In this document: positions 1 to 10,584 of the stretch, in pieces | Layout: each line of letters starts with the position of its first letter | Numbering within the stretch: the stretch's first letter is position 1 | Assembly (NCBI GenBank): GCA_030220185.1 | Contig: JASPKZ010004571.1 | Span: forward strand, 62,001-126,000 | Direction of reading: 5' to 3' | From: Diploptera punctata | Lineage: Eukaryota > Arthropoda > Insecta > Blattodea > Blaberidae | Length of the DNA stretch: 64,000 nt | Program-made: the position numbers and the translations under genes | The notes under the pieces: generated by a model | Seen by the model: only the letters and a program-made list of their open reading frames with translations | Told to the model about the DNA's origin: nothing | Databases searched by the model: none

Positions 1-1405
1 CTATATCATAACTGGATTACGGTAGTACCTCATAAACCAAATATAGTAAAGTGATCCCACTACAGGTCTCAGGAGCCCTTGGGATAGTAGGAACCATTTC
101 TAAACAACCTCTATATCAATAACTGGATTACGGTAGTACCTCATAACCAAATATAGTAAAGTGATCCCACTACAGGTCTCAGGAGCCCTTGGGATAGTAG
201 GAACCATTTCTAAACAACCTCTATATCATAACTGGATTACGGTAGTACCTCATAACCAAATATAGTAAAGTGATCCCACTACAGGTCTCAGGAGCCCTTG
301 GGATAGTAGGAACCATTTCTAAAACAACCTCTATATCATAACTGGATTACGGTAGTACCTCATAACCAAATATAGTAAAGTGATCCCACTACAGGTCTCA
401 GGAGCCCTTGGGAGTAGTAGGAACCATTTCTAAACAACCTCTATATCATAACCTGGATTACGGTAGTACCTCATAACCAAATATAGTAAAGTGATCCCAC
501 TACAGGTCTCAGGAGCCCTTGGGATAGTAGGAACCATTTCTAAACAACCTCTATATCATAACTGGATTACGGTAGTACCTCATAACCAAATATAGTAAAG
601 TGATCCCACTACAGGTCTCAGGAGCCCTTGGGATAGTAGGAACCATTTCTAAACAACCTCTATATCATAACTGGATTACGGTAGTACCTCATAACCAAAT
701 ATAGTAAAGTGATCCCACTACAGGTCTCAGGAGCCCTTGGGATAGTAGGAACCATTTCTAAACAACCTCTATATCATAACTGGATTACGGTGTACCTCAT
801 AACCAAATATAGTAAAGTGATCCCACTACAGGTCTCAGGAGCCCCTTGGGATAGTAGGAACCATTTCTAAACAACCTCTATATCATAAACTGGATTACGG
901 TAGTACCTCATAACCAAATATAGTAAAGTGATCCCACTACAGGTCTCAGGAGCCCTTGGGATAGTAGGAACCATTTCTAAACAACCTCTATATCATAACT
1001 GGATTACGGTAGTACCTCATAACCAAATATAGTAAAGTGATCCCACTACAGGTCTCAGGAGCCCTTGGGATAGTAGGAACCATTTCTAAACAACCTCTAT
1101 ATCATAACTGGATTACGGTAGTACCTCATAACCAAATATAGTAAAGTGATCCCACTACAGGTCTCAGGAGCCCTTGGGATAGTAGGAACCATTTCTAAAC
1201 AACCTCTATATCATAACTGGATTACGGTAGTACCTCATAACCAAATATAGTAAAGTGATCCCACTACAGGTCTCAGGAGCCCTTGGGATAGTAGGAACCA
1301 TTTCTAAACAACCTCTATATCATAACTGGATTACGGTAGTACCTCATAACCAAATATAGTAAAGTGATCCCACTACAGGTCTCAGGAGCCCTTGGGATAG
1401 TAGGA
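1..1405. repeat. 109-bp satellite array, about 13 units
   Basis: Units start near 1, 111, 221, 331, 441, 551, 660, 769, 878, 988, 1097, 1206 and 1315, so the period is 109-110 bp and copies differ by only one or two bases. About 45 bp of each unit (from gtaaagtgatcccac to gggatagtagga) matches the 3' tail of the tRNA-derived SINE seen intact at 13099, 60844 and 63381. The remaining ~64 bp is unrelated to the SINE. The last unit passes directly into the SINE at 1359-1653. The array reaches the window edge, so its full length is unknown. Confidence 0.95.
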
Positions 1406-1653
1406 GGTTAAGGCTCCCACTTTTTGTAGACAATCGGCACTTGATGTCAGCCGGGTTGTCAGCCCTGCGTGACGGCCGCCTTTACCCCCAGAACAAGCGT
1501 CTGGTACTCATTCCCGTTATAGGCTCAGTCGACCCTAGGGCCATAATGCTGCCAGAAGGTTTTTGTCAGTTTAAAAATCATGAGCCCGCCGGGACTCAAA
1601 CCCTCGACCTTCCGACTTGTAGCGCAGTGCTTTAATCGCTACGCTACGGCGTG
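1359..1653 (-). mobile_element. tRNA-derived SINE (family S1), diverged copy
   Basis: Read on the minus strand it starts with a tRNA-like head (cacgccgtagcgtagcg, then a B-box-like gggtttgagtcccg) and continues through the S1 body to the tail that is also the last satellite unit. It carries several substitutions relative to the copies at 13099, 60844 and 63381. Non-coding; transcription would rely on the internal Pol III boxes. It is the probable source of the satellite to its left. Confidence 0.85.
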
Positions 1654-1930
1654 ATCTCTAACCAAATGTAGGGCTAATTAAATAACCATACATATTTACA
1701 GGTTTTACACCAGTCAAAGTCATTACCACAAGTCGAGTTTATGAGGTTCTTATTCAAAACTACATCTACTCCAGTCTTCTCTACAGGTCTTAAAGGTTTA
1801 TAATGGAAAGTTATTGCTTATTTGCTAATTAAGATATTATTATCCCAGCTAGCGAAGATCCTGTGTCATGTATAGAAGGATGCTAATGCTATGTTATATA
1901 ATAAGCTAATTGCGATAGACTAGCATTTTC
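1654..1930. other. AT-rich spacer, nothing recognised
   Basis: No repeat, RNA or coding signal is recognised between the SINE and the LINE fragment that follows. Confidence 0.5.
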
Positions 1931-1934
1931 TTAA

Positions 1935-2386
1935 AATATGAATTACTAAGCAAAGTGGCAGAAGCATATAATTGCAAGATTTCAACATCTATAATGGCTT
2001 TCAGAGTAAAGGATCCCGTAAGATCAAAAATTGTAGTAGATAATGTTTTACTTAAACAAGTATCACACTTTAATTATCTGGGAAACAATATATCTTACGA
2101 TTACGACAAAGACCTTCAAATAAAACTTTCCAGATACCAACTTATGTGTGGCACAATTAGGCGAACACTTGGAAATAAAGGAAACGCAGTTGAAATTTTA
2201 CAAGATTATGGCAGTCCCTACCTTATTATACGGCAGTGAAAACTGGGTCATGAGACAGAGAGAAATTAAAGATATCCAATCGACAGAAATGAAATTTTTA
2301 CGAGCAGTTAAGGGATGTACAAGACGAGATGAAATAAGGAACGAAACTATAAGAGAAGAGTTAGGAGTAATGCCAATTACACTTCA
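1935..2386 (+). mobile_element. LINE 3' fragment (family C), upstream part
   Basis: Encodes the region just after the reverse transcriptase of a non-LTR retrotransposon: FNYLGNNIS near 2071, then CGTIRR near 2146, then a frameshift to LLYGSENWVMRQ near 2222 and EMKFLRAVKGCTRRD near 2287. Relatives of the same segment occur at 15840-16240 (minus) and 45249-45690 (plus). It is cut at 2386 by a LINE insertion and resumes at 2829. Broken, non-functional. Confidence 0.85.
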
Positions 2387-2814
2387 TCATCATCAACAAC
2401 AACAAGGATTAAGCCCAATGGCCTGTTCCGATCTCATTATACGTCGAATTGGTCCTTCCATCTCTTCAATAGTCTTCCCAACATTCTTCTCCCTTTTGGT
2501 TTATAATTATACATTCTTCTTGGTATGCGCTGTTCATTCATTCGTAATACGTGCTGAAAATAGGCATTTTGATAATATTTTATTCTTCCACAGAGATTAA
2601 ATATATTAAATTCTGTTCTTATATCTTCGTTTTTCTTTTTATCGGTCCTTTGGTATCCTGCTATTGCTCTCGACATCTTCATTTCAGCAGCCTCTATTTG
2701 TTTATTATCTGCCTTTGTTAATGTCCAGGTTTCACATCAATTGTTAAGAGATGGAACTGCCAATACTTTGTAAAACTTCAAAATAGTTTATTTTCTAGTT
2801 TTATTCAATAAAGA
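2387..2814 (-). mobile_element. LINE 3' end (family B) nested in LINE C
   Basis: On the minus strand it encodes EMKMSRAIAGYQRTDKKKNE and a C-terminal KGRRMLGRLLKRWKDQF, close to the copy at 10585-11310. The 3' end is a tail of tgttgttgatgatga type at 2387. A perfect 14-bp direct repeat, ccaattacacttca, flanks it (2373-2386 and 2815-2828), so this is a genuine target-primed insertion into the older LINE C copy. 5'-truncated and dead. Confidence 0.9.
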
Positions 2815-2828
2815 CCAATTACACTTCA

Positions 2829-3010
2829 AATCTGTATTTACAAGAGGCGATGAACTGAACACCTGCAACGAACGAATAACAACAGACTTCCGAAATAGGC
2901 TTGGATGTACAAACCACGAGGGAGAAGAGATCCTGGCAGACCAAGAAAGCGATGGAGTATTGAGCCGGAACAGGCTATGAAGCCTATACCGTGAAGATGA
3001 TGATGATGAA
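2829..3010 (+). mobile_element. LINE C fragment, downstream part
   Basis: Removing the 2387-2814 insertion and one TSD makes this continuous with 1935-2386. It encodes YKPRGRRDPGRPRKRW near 2900-2950, the basic end typical of these LINEs, and finishes in a gatgatgatga tail near 2996-3007. Confidence 0.8.
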
Positions 3011-3569
3011 TTTATAAAAAATACATAGGAATTAATGTAATTATATTAAATATTTTAATTCGTTCCTGAATCTTAAATAATATTCATCCAACATCCTTGG
3101 ATATAACTTTTTAACAGCAGGCCTACTTAATTTGTTGTTGGTAGTTTAGGTCTCAATTATTTTTACTAAAGTATTACGAATTATAGACTAGTGTAAAATG
3201 GATCACAATATAAATTAAAATAAAAGTAAGCATATAGTTTGACGATTGTGGAAAATTACGAAAAATCTATATTCAACCCTATTCCTGCAGGATAATAATT
3301 TCGCAGGTTCTCGAAGATCCAAGGTTTTTATTTTATTCACAAATAAATATTAATAATTGAACGTGTTCTCGTAACGTTATTTCAAATGAATATGGTAGTT
3401 ATTAGTTTATTTTATCTTAAGATTATTTATTTTAAAAATATATTTACTTTGTAGCTCTTCGATTTGTGCGTCCGCTTCAGAACCAGCCAAAGTCGAATAC
3501 ATGTGTCTGTTTTGAGTATTAGTGGACACGATTTTCTTCAGAATTCTGGAAGCTGTAGGTCTGACATAT
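3011..3569. other. AT-rich spacer
   Basis: No repeat or coding signal recognised. Ends at the terminal inverted repeat of the next transposon. Confidence 0.5.
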
Positions 3570-3571
3570 AA

Positions 3572-4127
3572 ATACAGGGCTATTCACAAAGAAGGAACAG
3601 ATTCAAACATTTATTTCTTTCAAATTACAAAAAATAGAAACACAATTCCAACGTTCCTAAAAAGAGAAAAGTTTGAAGTTCCGATCACGGCCGCATTGGC
3701 GTTGTTGCTTGACGTTTCGATCCACGGTCGCACTGGCGCTGTTGGATTGGAAGAAGAGGAGCAGAAGATCATCTTCATCACCCACGGCCTCCCGGATCAC
3801 CAAACCTAGCCCCGTGTGATTTTTATCTGTGAGGTTACATAAAACACCATGTTTTATCCCCCTATGCCTGACACTTGAAAATCTGCAACAACGAATTGTT
3901 GAAGCTGTTAATTCGATAACTAGAGACCAGCTGATTCGTGTATGGCAAGAAATTAGCCACCGTTTTGATATTTGTCATGTAGTACATGGTGCTCATATTG
4001 AATGCATAAAATAGTGAATTTTGAACTTTTCTCTTTCCAGGAACGTTCAAATTATGTTTCTATTACTTGTAGTTTGGAAGACCTAAATGTATGAAATCTG
4101 TTCCTTCTTTCTGAATAGCCCTGTATA
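3572..4127 (+). mobile_element. Mariner/Tc1-like deletion derivative with long TIRs
   Basis: Both ends carry cagggctattca-type termini next to TA (left near 3574, right near 4113-4125). The inverted similarity extends inward about 110 bp with modest divergence (gaacgttcct...gagaaaagtt near 3651 and its complement near 4025). Between them the plus strand keeps only the end of a transposase: a broken stretch around 3779-3840 resembling PPRSPDLAPCDFYLWGY, then TLENLQQRIVEAVNSITRDQ (3870-3930) and RFDICHVVHGAHIE (about 3963-4004). The N-terminal half and first catalytic residues are missing, so it could move only in trans. Confidence 0.85.
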
Positions 4128-4600
4128 TGTCATCATCATCCTGCCAGGTATTAGTCCTAGAAGAACTGTTACAGCCTGAGAAAGCGGTTTTCGTGCCATC
4201 TTTTCATAGGTCGATCAAGTGGCCGTTTCCCATTTGGACAGTAGTTCATTATTGCCTTGGGGATCCTGGATCTAGCCATTCTTGAGACATGTTCCTTCCA
4301 GTTTAGCTGATACCTGGAGATGTAGTCCAGTATTGGTGACACATTAAGTTCTTGAAAGATTTCTACATTTTTCTTTCGATCCCATTTGGTGTAGCCAGCT
4401 GTTCGGCGCATAAATTTCGTCTCACAAGCTGTTAGTCTGCTTTCGTCTCTCGTCCTTATAGTCCACGCTTCACTCCCATAACATATGACTGGTCGAGCCA
4501 TTATTTAATAAAGATGAGTATGAGTTGATTTTTGCACTAATGAAGGTTTTAAAACCCTATTAATGATTCCCATTGATTTGTTGAATTTCACAATTTTCTC
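4128..4600 (-). mobile_element. LINE 3' fragment (family D)
   Basis: Minus-strand ORF at 4169-4501: ARPVICYGSEAWTIRTRDES, then ETKFMRRTAGYTKWDRKKN, ending PNGKRPLDRPMKRW. This is the post-RT region of a LINE. The 3' tail is gatgatgatga at 4128-4140, abutting the transposon end at 4127. The related plus-strand copy is 23885-24290. The upstream limit near 4600 is approximate. Confidence 0.85.
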
Positions 4601-5160
4601 TGGTAAATCCAAATTTTCAACAAAAGAGAGTTTATGTCCTGTATATGTATGGTACGTTATTTAGAACCTTCAGATATTAAACATTTTCACGTCCAAGAGC
4701 TCACACCCTGTAGTCGCGATATCCTCTTAGAAGGAACAAACGACGTTTAAATACATTTGCCAAGTAAAGATCTGGTCATGTTCATTTTATTTATGTATTC
4801 CATCTGCAAATAAATCGTGCTACTAATGAAGTGAATGCATGTTGTGCAATTAGTTGTTTACAGTTTCTATTTAATTTGAATTTAGTGCAGTAATAGGTTA
4901 AAAGCCTCAAGCAAAACCAAAATAACCGCAGATTCAATTAAGATTTACCTCTTTCGATTTTCGGTTAACTTACGGGTAACTACCCTCACTGCACAATGAA
5001 GACAAATGAACAAGTAAAAACATTTCAGCATTTGTTTGTACAACCGAGCCATCCTATTACATTACGGGCAAGTCGTCATTGTGTCACAAACACACACTCC
5101 TAAAAATTGACAAAGCATTAATTTCTCGTGTCAGTTATTTGAATGTTGCGGACCGCACAG
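4601..5160. other. AT-rich spacer
   Basis: No recognised element. Ends at the target-site duplication of the next insertion. Confidence 0.5.
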
Positions 5161-5296
5161 AAAACGATATCATCAATACTAATAAAATTCATTGTTAAAA
5201 GCGTTGAGGTGGAGAGTCATAAAATAAAAGAAGTTAAAATATACCTTCTTAGGTAACATCCGTCGTCCTCAACTTATAAAATATGTATTCTGTATG

Positions 5297-5336
5297 CCTG
5301 TAGGCCTTTCCGAACATCCGTTCCATCTTCAGCAGG
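5297..5336 (-). ncRNA. Hammerhead-like motif, slightly degraded
   Basis: Minus strand: CCTG helix I strand, CTGAAGA core, one extra base, helix II GGAAC-GGAT-GTTC, GAAA, self-complementary AGGCCT, A at the cleavage position, then CAGG pairing with CCTG. The base pair next to GAAA in helix II is G-G, a weakening change. Confidence 0.6.
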
Positions 5337-5499
5337 TCCTTCTTCGCTACAATATCTAGTATGATGGTTGATGCTGCTGGTCTTAATGTGGTGTTGTCAT
5401 CTTCAGCAGGTCCTTCTTCCCTACAATATATAGTATGATGGTTGATGCTGCTGGTCCTAACGTGGTGTTGTCAACTTATAGAATATGTATTCTTTATGC

Positions 5500-5538
5500 G
5501 TGTAGGCCTTTCAGAACATCCGTTCCATCTTCAGCAGT
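5500..5538 (-). ncRNA. Hammerhead-like motif in a tandem PLE tail
   Basis: Same layout as 5736-5775: CTGAAGA, helix II closing GGAAC with GTTCT, GAAA, AGGCCT, then A and CA. Helix I pairing is short here because the 3' strand reads CACG. Confidence 0.55.
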
Positions 5539-5735
5539 TCCTTCTTCGCTACAATATCTAGTATGATGGTTGATGCTGCTGGTCCTAATGTGGTGTTGTC
5601 ATCTTCAGCAGGTCCTTCTTCGCTACAATATCTAGTATGATGGTTGATGCTGCTGGTCTTAATGTGTTGTCGTGACAACACCACATTAGGACCAGCCGCA
5701 TCAACCATCATACTAGATATTGTAGCGAAGAAGGA

Positions 5736-5775
5736 CCTGCTGAAGATGGAACGGATGTTCTGAAAGGCCTACAGG
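5736..5775 (+). ncRNA. Hammerhead ribozyme-like motif with 4-bp helix I
   Basis: CCTG (5736-5739) can pair with CAGG (5771-5774). Between them lie CTGAAGA (5740-5746), one unpaired T, helix II GGAAC/GTTCT with loop GGAT, GAAA (5762-5765) and the palindrome AGGCCT followed by A. All invariant core positions of the hammerhead are present. Helix III is only this short self-complementary stretch, suggesting a dimeric form. Confidence 0.7.
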
Positions 5776-5864
5776 CATAAAGAATACATATTTTATAAGT
5801 TGAGGACGACGGATCTTACTTAAGAAGGTATATTTTAACTTATTTTATTTTAAAACGATATCAT

Positions 5865-6249
5865 ACATAAATATTATTACTGGGTATATTGTGTAATATG
5901 GTTGGCAGGATCATTTAAGAGAAACTTGTAAAAAAATGAATCAGTCATTTCGAAAAGGGATCATCTACGATTTTTTCTGAAATTCACTTTTTTCGTTATT
6001 CCATGTTTACATATGTCCTTACATCGATTCCGAGTGAGAATAGATCAAATACACAATTATTTTACCACTTTCTGACTTTATCTTTCAGGTAGTCATTTCG
6101 AAAAAGGATCAACTCGCCGAGTTGTTCCCTTTTCGAACGGACTGACGCACGAATGTGATCTTGACTTAAGCTGCATATCTGTCCTGAATGTCATTTGCAT
6201 TTGATATGAATGCAGGGAAGGAAATGATTTAGGGCTACCGAGGCAGAAA
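5865..6249. other. Spacer, unclassified
   Basis: No feature recognised. A short near-repeat (tcatttcgaaaa + ggatca) occurs near 5947 and 6096 but is too short to classify. Confidence 0.4.
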
Positions 6250-7115
6250 ATGAAGTAGGCTTTAGTTCGCATATCTTAGAGGGGCACAGATCCGTTGGAC
6301 AGACAGTACCTACCTAAGGAGCCCCAAGAAATCGGTGCGTGCATGTACTCAAGAGCTACACTTAAAGAAAACTACAGTCCATAAAGTTTTAAAGAAACGT
6401 CTCCGTTTTAAGGGTTACGGACTGCAGTTGTTACACGCTATCCACCCAACTGATAGAGTTTGCTACACAGATGCTTGGAGAGGTCGATAATGATGTACAA
6501 TTCTTGAAAAAAATTGTAATTAGCGATGAGGACACATTCCATACGTCTGGTCATGTTCATAGCTATAACGTCAGAATATGGGCTTTTCAAAATCCTCGTG
6601 CTTACATTGAGTACAAACGTTACTCCCCTAATGTGAACGACGAGTGTGCCCTCATGCATGATAAAATTATAGGCCCATCTTTTGTTTTCAGAACAGAATG
6701 AGACGTTAAATAACTACCTTGACATGTTGCAATTGTTTGCTCTGCCACAAATTCAAGATCAAGGCAAGGTGTCATCTTCCAACAAGACGGGGCTCCTCCA
6801 CACTACAGCAACATTTTCGCGAGTATCTGAAAACAACATTTCCCCAGAGATGAATAGGAAGGAGCGGATTTAAAAAATGACCACCAGGATCCCCGTCCAT
6901 AACGCCCTTAGGCTTTTTATTCTGGGGTTATGTAAAACGACATGTGTACTGTGTTCGTATCAACGACATTGACAGTTTAAAATAGAGAACAAGAGAAGCT
7001 ATGGCTCCACTACGCTTGATGCCTTTACATGTGATTGGGATGCACTAGAATATCGTTTTGATATGTGTAGAGCAAAAAATGGAAGTTTCATCCAACAGTG
7101 TGCAAACTTGGCGAG
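6250..7115 (+). pseudogene. Mariner/Tc1-like transposase relic
   Basis: Fragments in three plus-strand frames line up as one transposase: KKTTVHKVLKKRLRFKGYG near 6366-6420; QFLKKIVISDEDTFHTSGHV near 6499-6558 (the SDE carries the first catalytic Asp) then NVRIWAFQNPRAYIEYKR to about 6619; NYLDMLQLFALPQIQD near 6709; a degraded PPxSPxxTPLxFxFWGYVKRHVY near 6882-6950; and EYRFDMCRAKNGS near 7030-7090. Several stops and frameshifts make it inactive. Same superfamily as 3572-4127 but a different lineage. TIRs were not located. Confidence 0.85.
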
Positions 7116-7235
7116 TTTTTCTTTCTTTTGGTGAAGGTTTCACATTTTTATCCTGTATAGTTTCCTTTCTGTGTCTGGTTAAAACTGCAACATGACTTTA
7201 CGGACACACTGTAGTTTCTCATACATCACTATAAG

Positions 7236-7543
7236 GTCCACCGCTGTGGTCTCGAGTCAAGCAGCGGGCTCGGATTTGATTCCCGGTCGGGACAGACTCC
7301 TGGGTGAGGTTTTCACGGGGTTTTTCCTCACCTGTAAGACAAATGTCAGGAAACTTAGGGCCCTACGATGCCCGAAAATCATGCGGCTATCATCATCCTT
7401 ATCATTATCGTCATCATCCTTCACCGGTGTGGAAACCAACGGGAAGCTATCACACATTTAATTCCTTAGTAAAGCTGCGAAGCATAGCATGAAAATACTA
7501 TGATTGCAGTGAAAGACCTGCCCTCGGGCAGAATTACTATGGA
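7236..7543 (+). mobile_element. tRNA-derived SINE (family S2)
   Basis: The head ccgctgtggtctcgag and the B-box-like tttgattcccgg are tRNA-derived. The body contains a cat-rich stretch near 7387-7420, and the 3' end reads gggcagaattactatggat. The head is shorter than in the other copies because ~16 bases between the two boxes are missing. Other copies: 35724-36062, 40025-40370 and 51741-52083, all minus. Confidence 0.9.
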
Positions 7544-7544
7544 T

Positions 7545-8160
7545 GCATAGGTGGACTATAAGGTCTGAGTGCATATGACTATGTTCGTCTCTATGTGTCG
7601 AGAAAATTGTTGCCTAAAACTGTAAACACTATCAAACAAAGAAAAGGCATTCAGACGATTAAAAAGAAACATTTTAACAGCCCCTTCACATCCAGGCTTG
7701 AATGTCGATACTGATTAGCTGAAATGTTAAAGGGCATCATTAAATAAAATGCTACCTGGGTACATGAATTAATAGTTTTATCACATAATTAATTGTTTAT
7801 ATCCAACACAACATTTTGTTTGTAGTTGTGAAGTATTAAAACAAGCTCTTCAATGTAAAATGTATATAAACTGTTATGACATAGAAATGCATACAAATCT
7901 CTTGTACCGAGCACTTATATCAACATAACTAGAACAAATATTTTAACAGTCGACTGAAATCTACTACATTTTAATTAATTACCTTCATTACTTATCCATG
8001 TCTAATGTTTTACATCATTTTCGTAACTTGAATGAAAGATATGATTTATTTATTCATCTCCAAATTATTCAAATTTATTAAAACATTTGTTTTCTCAATT
8101 ATTCAGTTCAAATATAAACAAATAATAATAATTTAAATAAGTTAAAAGTATTTCAACATA
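7545..8160. other. AT-rich spacer
   Basis: No recognised element between the S2 SINE and the pogo-like transposon. Confidence 0.5.
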
Positions 8161-8162
8161 TA

Positions 8163-9330
8163 GAGTAAAACTTGTTTAATCCGGAACGTGAATAATACAG
8201 AAATCTGTCCAATGTGACACATTTATTGGTCCCTGCGAAACAATAGTAATTTTAACGCGTATTTATTTTGCATAAAGCGGAATCTGCCCAGCGCGGAAAC
8301 GGAAGAATATTTCTATACAATTCGTAAAACAAAACTTATAAAGCGGAAAGGCAGAGAGAGAAATAAATTAATTTCCACTTCATTGAATACCCGTTAGGCC
8401 AAAAAACAATAAGAATTGATTCCTGTCGCCGGGTGAATTCTAGTTATAACTGAACTTTTTCTTTCGGCCTCACTGCACATCCATTATACGAAATACGGAT
8501 ACTGTACCTGTCTTACAAATAATCATTCTACTGTAAAATCTTAAATTAATTAAGTTCTTAGACCGATCTTTCACAGGTAGCGTTCTGAATTTATAGAATA
8601 AAGATGGAGATAACGTATGTTTCATTGTCATTAAACGAAAAAGTGAAAGTGATTGAAGATAAAAAAATCTCAGTGCCCGAAATAATGACTAAATTTAAAT
8701 GTGAAAAAAACGCAAGTTTATGAGACTTTAAAACACAAAGAAAAAAATAATTAATGAATCGATGCAAGTAAATGGTCAAAAGAAGAGAAAGATAAAAAAG
8801 GAAAGGAAATAAAGAAATCAAAGAAATATTGTGGGAGTGTTTTATAAGTGCACGATCAAAAAATCTCCAAATTTCCGGGCCGATGTTCCAAAGTCAAGCT
8901 CTAGCTGTTGCTATATCCCTAGAGAACAATGATTTCAAAGCATCTTCAGACTGGCTGTACAGTTTTAAAGACGACACAATGTAGTGTGGAATGAAATTTG
9001 TGGGGAATCAAAGGATGTGGAACGAAAGTATAGTGAGAGAGTGGAAACTGAAACTGCATACTTTAATTTCAGGATACGTGCCTACGAGACATTTTTAACA
9101 CCGATGAAACGGGACTGCTTTCTCGCGCGTTACCGTAGAATTCGCTCGTACATACTATACTTCATTTTTCAAAGGCAGCGGAACTACAATTAATCCAAGA
9201 CGTAAAAAAGGTTTATACGGTACTCTATAATCTAAGATTATTAATAAGATTATTTTTTATAATGCCGAATTTTGTCTAATGCGGGGGGAAATTTTGGTTA
9301 TATGCGATTCCGCTTTCAGAAAGTTTAGTT
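8163..9330 (+). mobile_element. pogo/Tigger-like DNA transposon, copy 1
   Basis: The left end (agtaaaacttgtttaatccg near 8166) is an imperfect inverted match of the right end near 9252-9328. The plus strand holds a broken transposase: a Psq-type HTH start near 8604 (EITYVSLSLNEKVKVIEDKK), a CENP-B-type region near 8880-8975 (SQALAVAISLENNDFKASSD, WLYSFK) and a catalytic-start relic near 9060-9130 resembling GYVPTRHF..DETGLLSRA. Stops at the end of several segments and loss of the rest of the DDE domain make it dead. Confidence 0.8.
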
Positions 9331-9559
9331 GAAAATATATCCAATATATATAATAGTTCCTGATGTAAATGATTACAAACTTAAAATTTAATAAATATAT
9401 TCGGAATGACAATTTGCAATGTATAATTTATATTAATATTATTATAAAATTATAATATTATACTAATAGGCCTATATATATATATTCCTAACTCGGGATA
9501 GTGAAACGCGGAAACGGGAGGATATTTCTACACAATTCATGAAAAAATGTTATAAAGCG

Positions 9560-9591
<32 letters not shown>

Positions 9592-9595
9592 ATAT

Positions 9596-9813
9596 GTTAT
9601 AATTAAATGTTTAACATTGGGCAATGCAAGCTTAATATGGAATGATAAGAAAAATAAATGTCTGGACGGGATTCGAACCCGGATCTCTGAGTCTGTACCT
9701 CAGCGTGATATCCATTACACTACCAGGCGAATCCAATTCAAACACTTATTTTTCTTATATATGTATTATATCCGGGTTCGAATCCCGTCCAGGCATTTAT
9801 TTTTCTTATCATT

Positions 9814-9871
<58 letters not shown>
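9596..9871 (-). mobile_element. tRNA-like repeat (family S8) with (AT)n
   Basis: Minus strand 9661-9728 folds as a tRNA: a GCCTGG-type acceptor, anticodon stem CTGAG/CTCAG and T-arm CCGGG-TTCGAAT-CCCG. The anticodon position reads ACA, so this is a repeat head rather than an ordinary tRNA. A second partial head is at 9768-9800 on the plus strand, making a small inverted pair, and (TA)n follows at 9816-9871. Related copies are near 14278 and 14572, each also beside (AT)n. Confidence 0.75.
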
Positions 9872-9874
<3 letters not shown>

Positions 9875-9886
9875 CCATCAGCAGTT

Positions 9887-10130
9887 TTTTTTTTTTTTTT
9901 TTTTTTTGCGGCAGGTGCCAAGACGGCTTTTACAAATAGTGATTCAAACCAAATGGACAAATAAACATCAAAACATAACAAACCTAATTGTCACTGACCC
10001 TAAAGTTTAAAAGTTTATTGTTAAAATCTGTTGTATTTCACATGCCGTTACGTACTTTGATAAATGTCTCCATCGTCACGATCGGTATATTCTTGTTTCA
10101 AATTGTTCGTTAGAATAATTTTGATTGAAT
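9887..10130. repeat. T-run plus shared repeat block
   Basis: Begins with about 21 T residues, then gcggcaggtgccaagacggc. The block down to taacacga recurs at 29810-30350, where LINE A has inserted into it. Probably part of the pogo-like family. Confidence 0.65.
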
Positions 10131-10292
10131 AACACGACAGCGGAACTACAAGTAATCCAAGATACATAAAAAAGACATATACGATACTCTATAAGATTAT
10201 TAATAAGTTTTAGTTTTTTATAATGCGGAATTTTGTCCAATGTGGAAAAAAAATTGGTCCCATGCGATTATGCTTTGAGCAAGTTTTACTGT

Positions 10293-10584
10293 AATTGATA
10301 TCATTAATTTTTATTGGAGTTTTTAGGTGAAATTTTAATTTTAATTTATTTTGCATTATTTTTTATGAAACTATGAAATCTAATTAATAAACTACATTTT
10401 TCGAAAAAATCGTGCATTTGTTCGAATTTTCGAGTGCACCAAAATGTCCTCAATACCAGATACAAAATAATATATTTTTATAAACAGGTTCCAAAACTGC
10501 ACAATAAACAGTAGATGATAATTTATATTCAGATGTTCATATATATATATAATTTTGGAACAAATTAATATTAATAGTGTGTTG
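10293..10584. other. AT-rich spacer
   Basis: No recognised feature apart from short TA runs. Confidence 0.4.

Larger units (their letters stand above)
5174..5851. mobile_element. Fold-back Penelope-like 3'-end insertion with internal partial tandem copies
   Basis: Flanked by a perfect 13-bp TSD aaaacgatatcat (5161-5173 and 5852-5864). The right part (about 5665-5830, plus) is a PLE 3' region. The left part is the same sequence on the minus strand and contains four copies of a ~74-bp segment (about 5325-5398, 5399-5472, 5526-5599, 5599-5672), i.e. truncated 3' ends joined head to tail and then inverted. Hammerhead-like motifs lie at 5297-5336 (-), 5500-5538 (-) and 5736-5775 (+). The outer ends contain the ccgtcgtcctcaac motif shared with 48094-48774. 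Coding sequence is essentially gone. Confidence 0.85.
9480..10292 (+). mobile_element. pogo/Tigger-like copy 2, interrupted
   Basis: 9495-9570 repeats the left subterminal region of copy 1 (gcggaaacgg, ttataaagcggaaagg), and 10137-10292 repeats its right end (cggaactacaa, ataatgcggaattttgtcc). Between them sit an (AT)n-linked tRNA-like repeat (9596-9871), a 21-base T run and a block shared with 29810-30370. Most of the transposase is gone. Confidence 0.7.

Noticed and set aside
1..1405. CRISPR array
   Set aside because: Repeats are contiguous 109-bp satellite units without unique spacers; genome is eukaryotic.
7257..7457. Overlapping plus and minus ORFs across a SINE
   Set aside because: They are translations of SINE S2 (GAT/CAT-rich repeats giving poly-Asp or poly-Ser); no protein signal.
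9661..9728. Functional tRNA with anticodon ACA
   Set aside because: Part of a dispersed repeat with several copies, acceptor mismatched, A at the wobble position unusual for this box.
9642..10010. 122-codon ORF rich in Tyr-Ile
   Set aside because: Translation of (TA)n and a T run.
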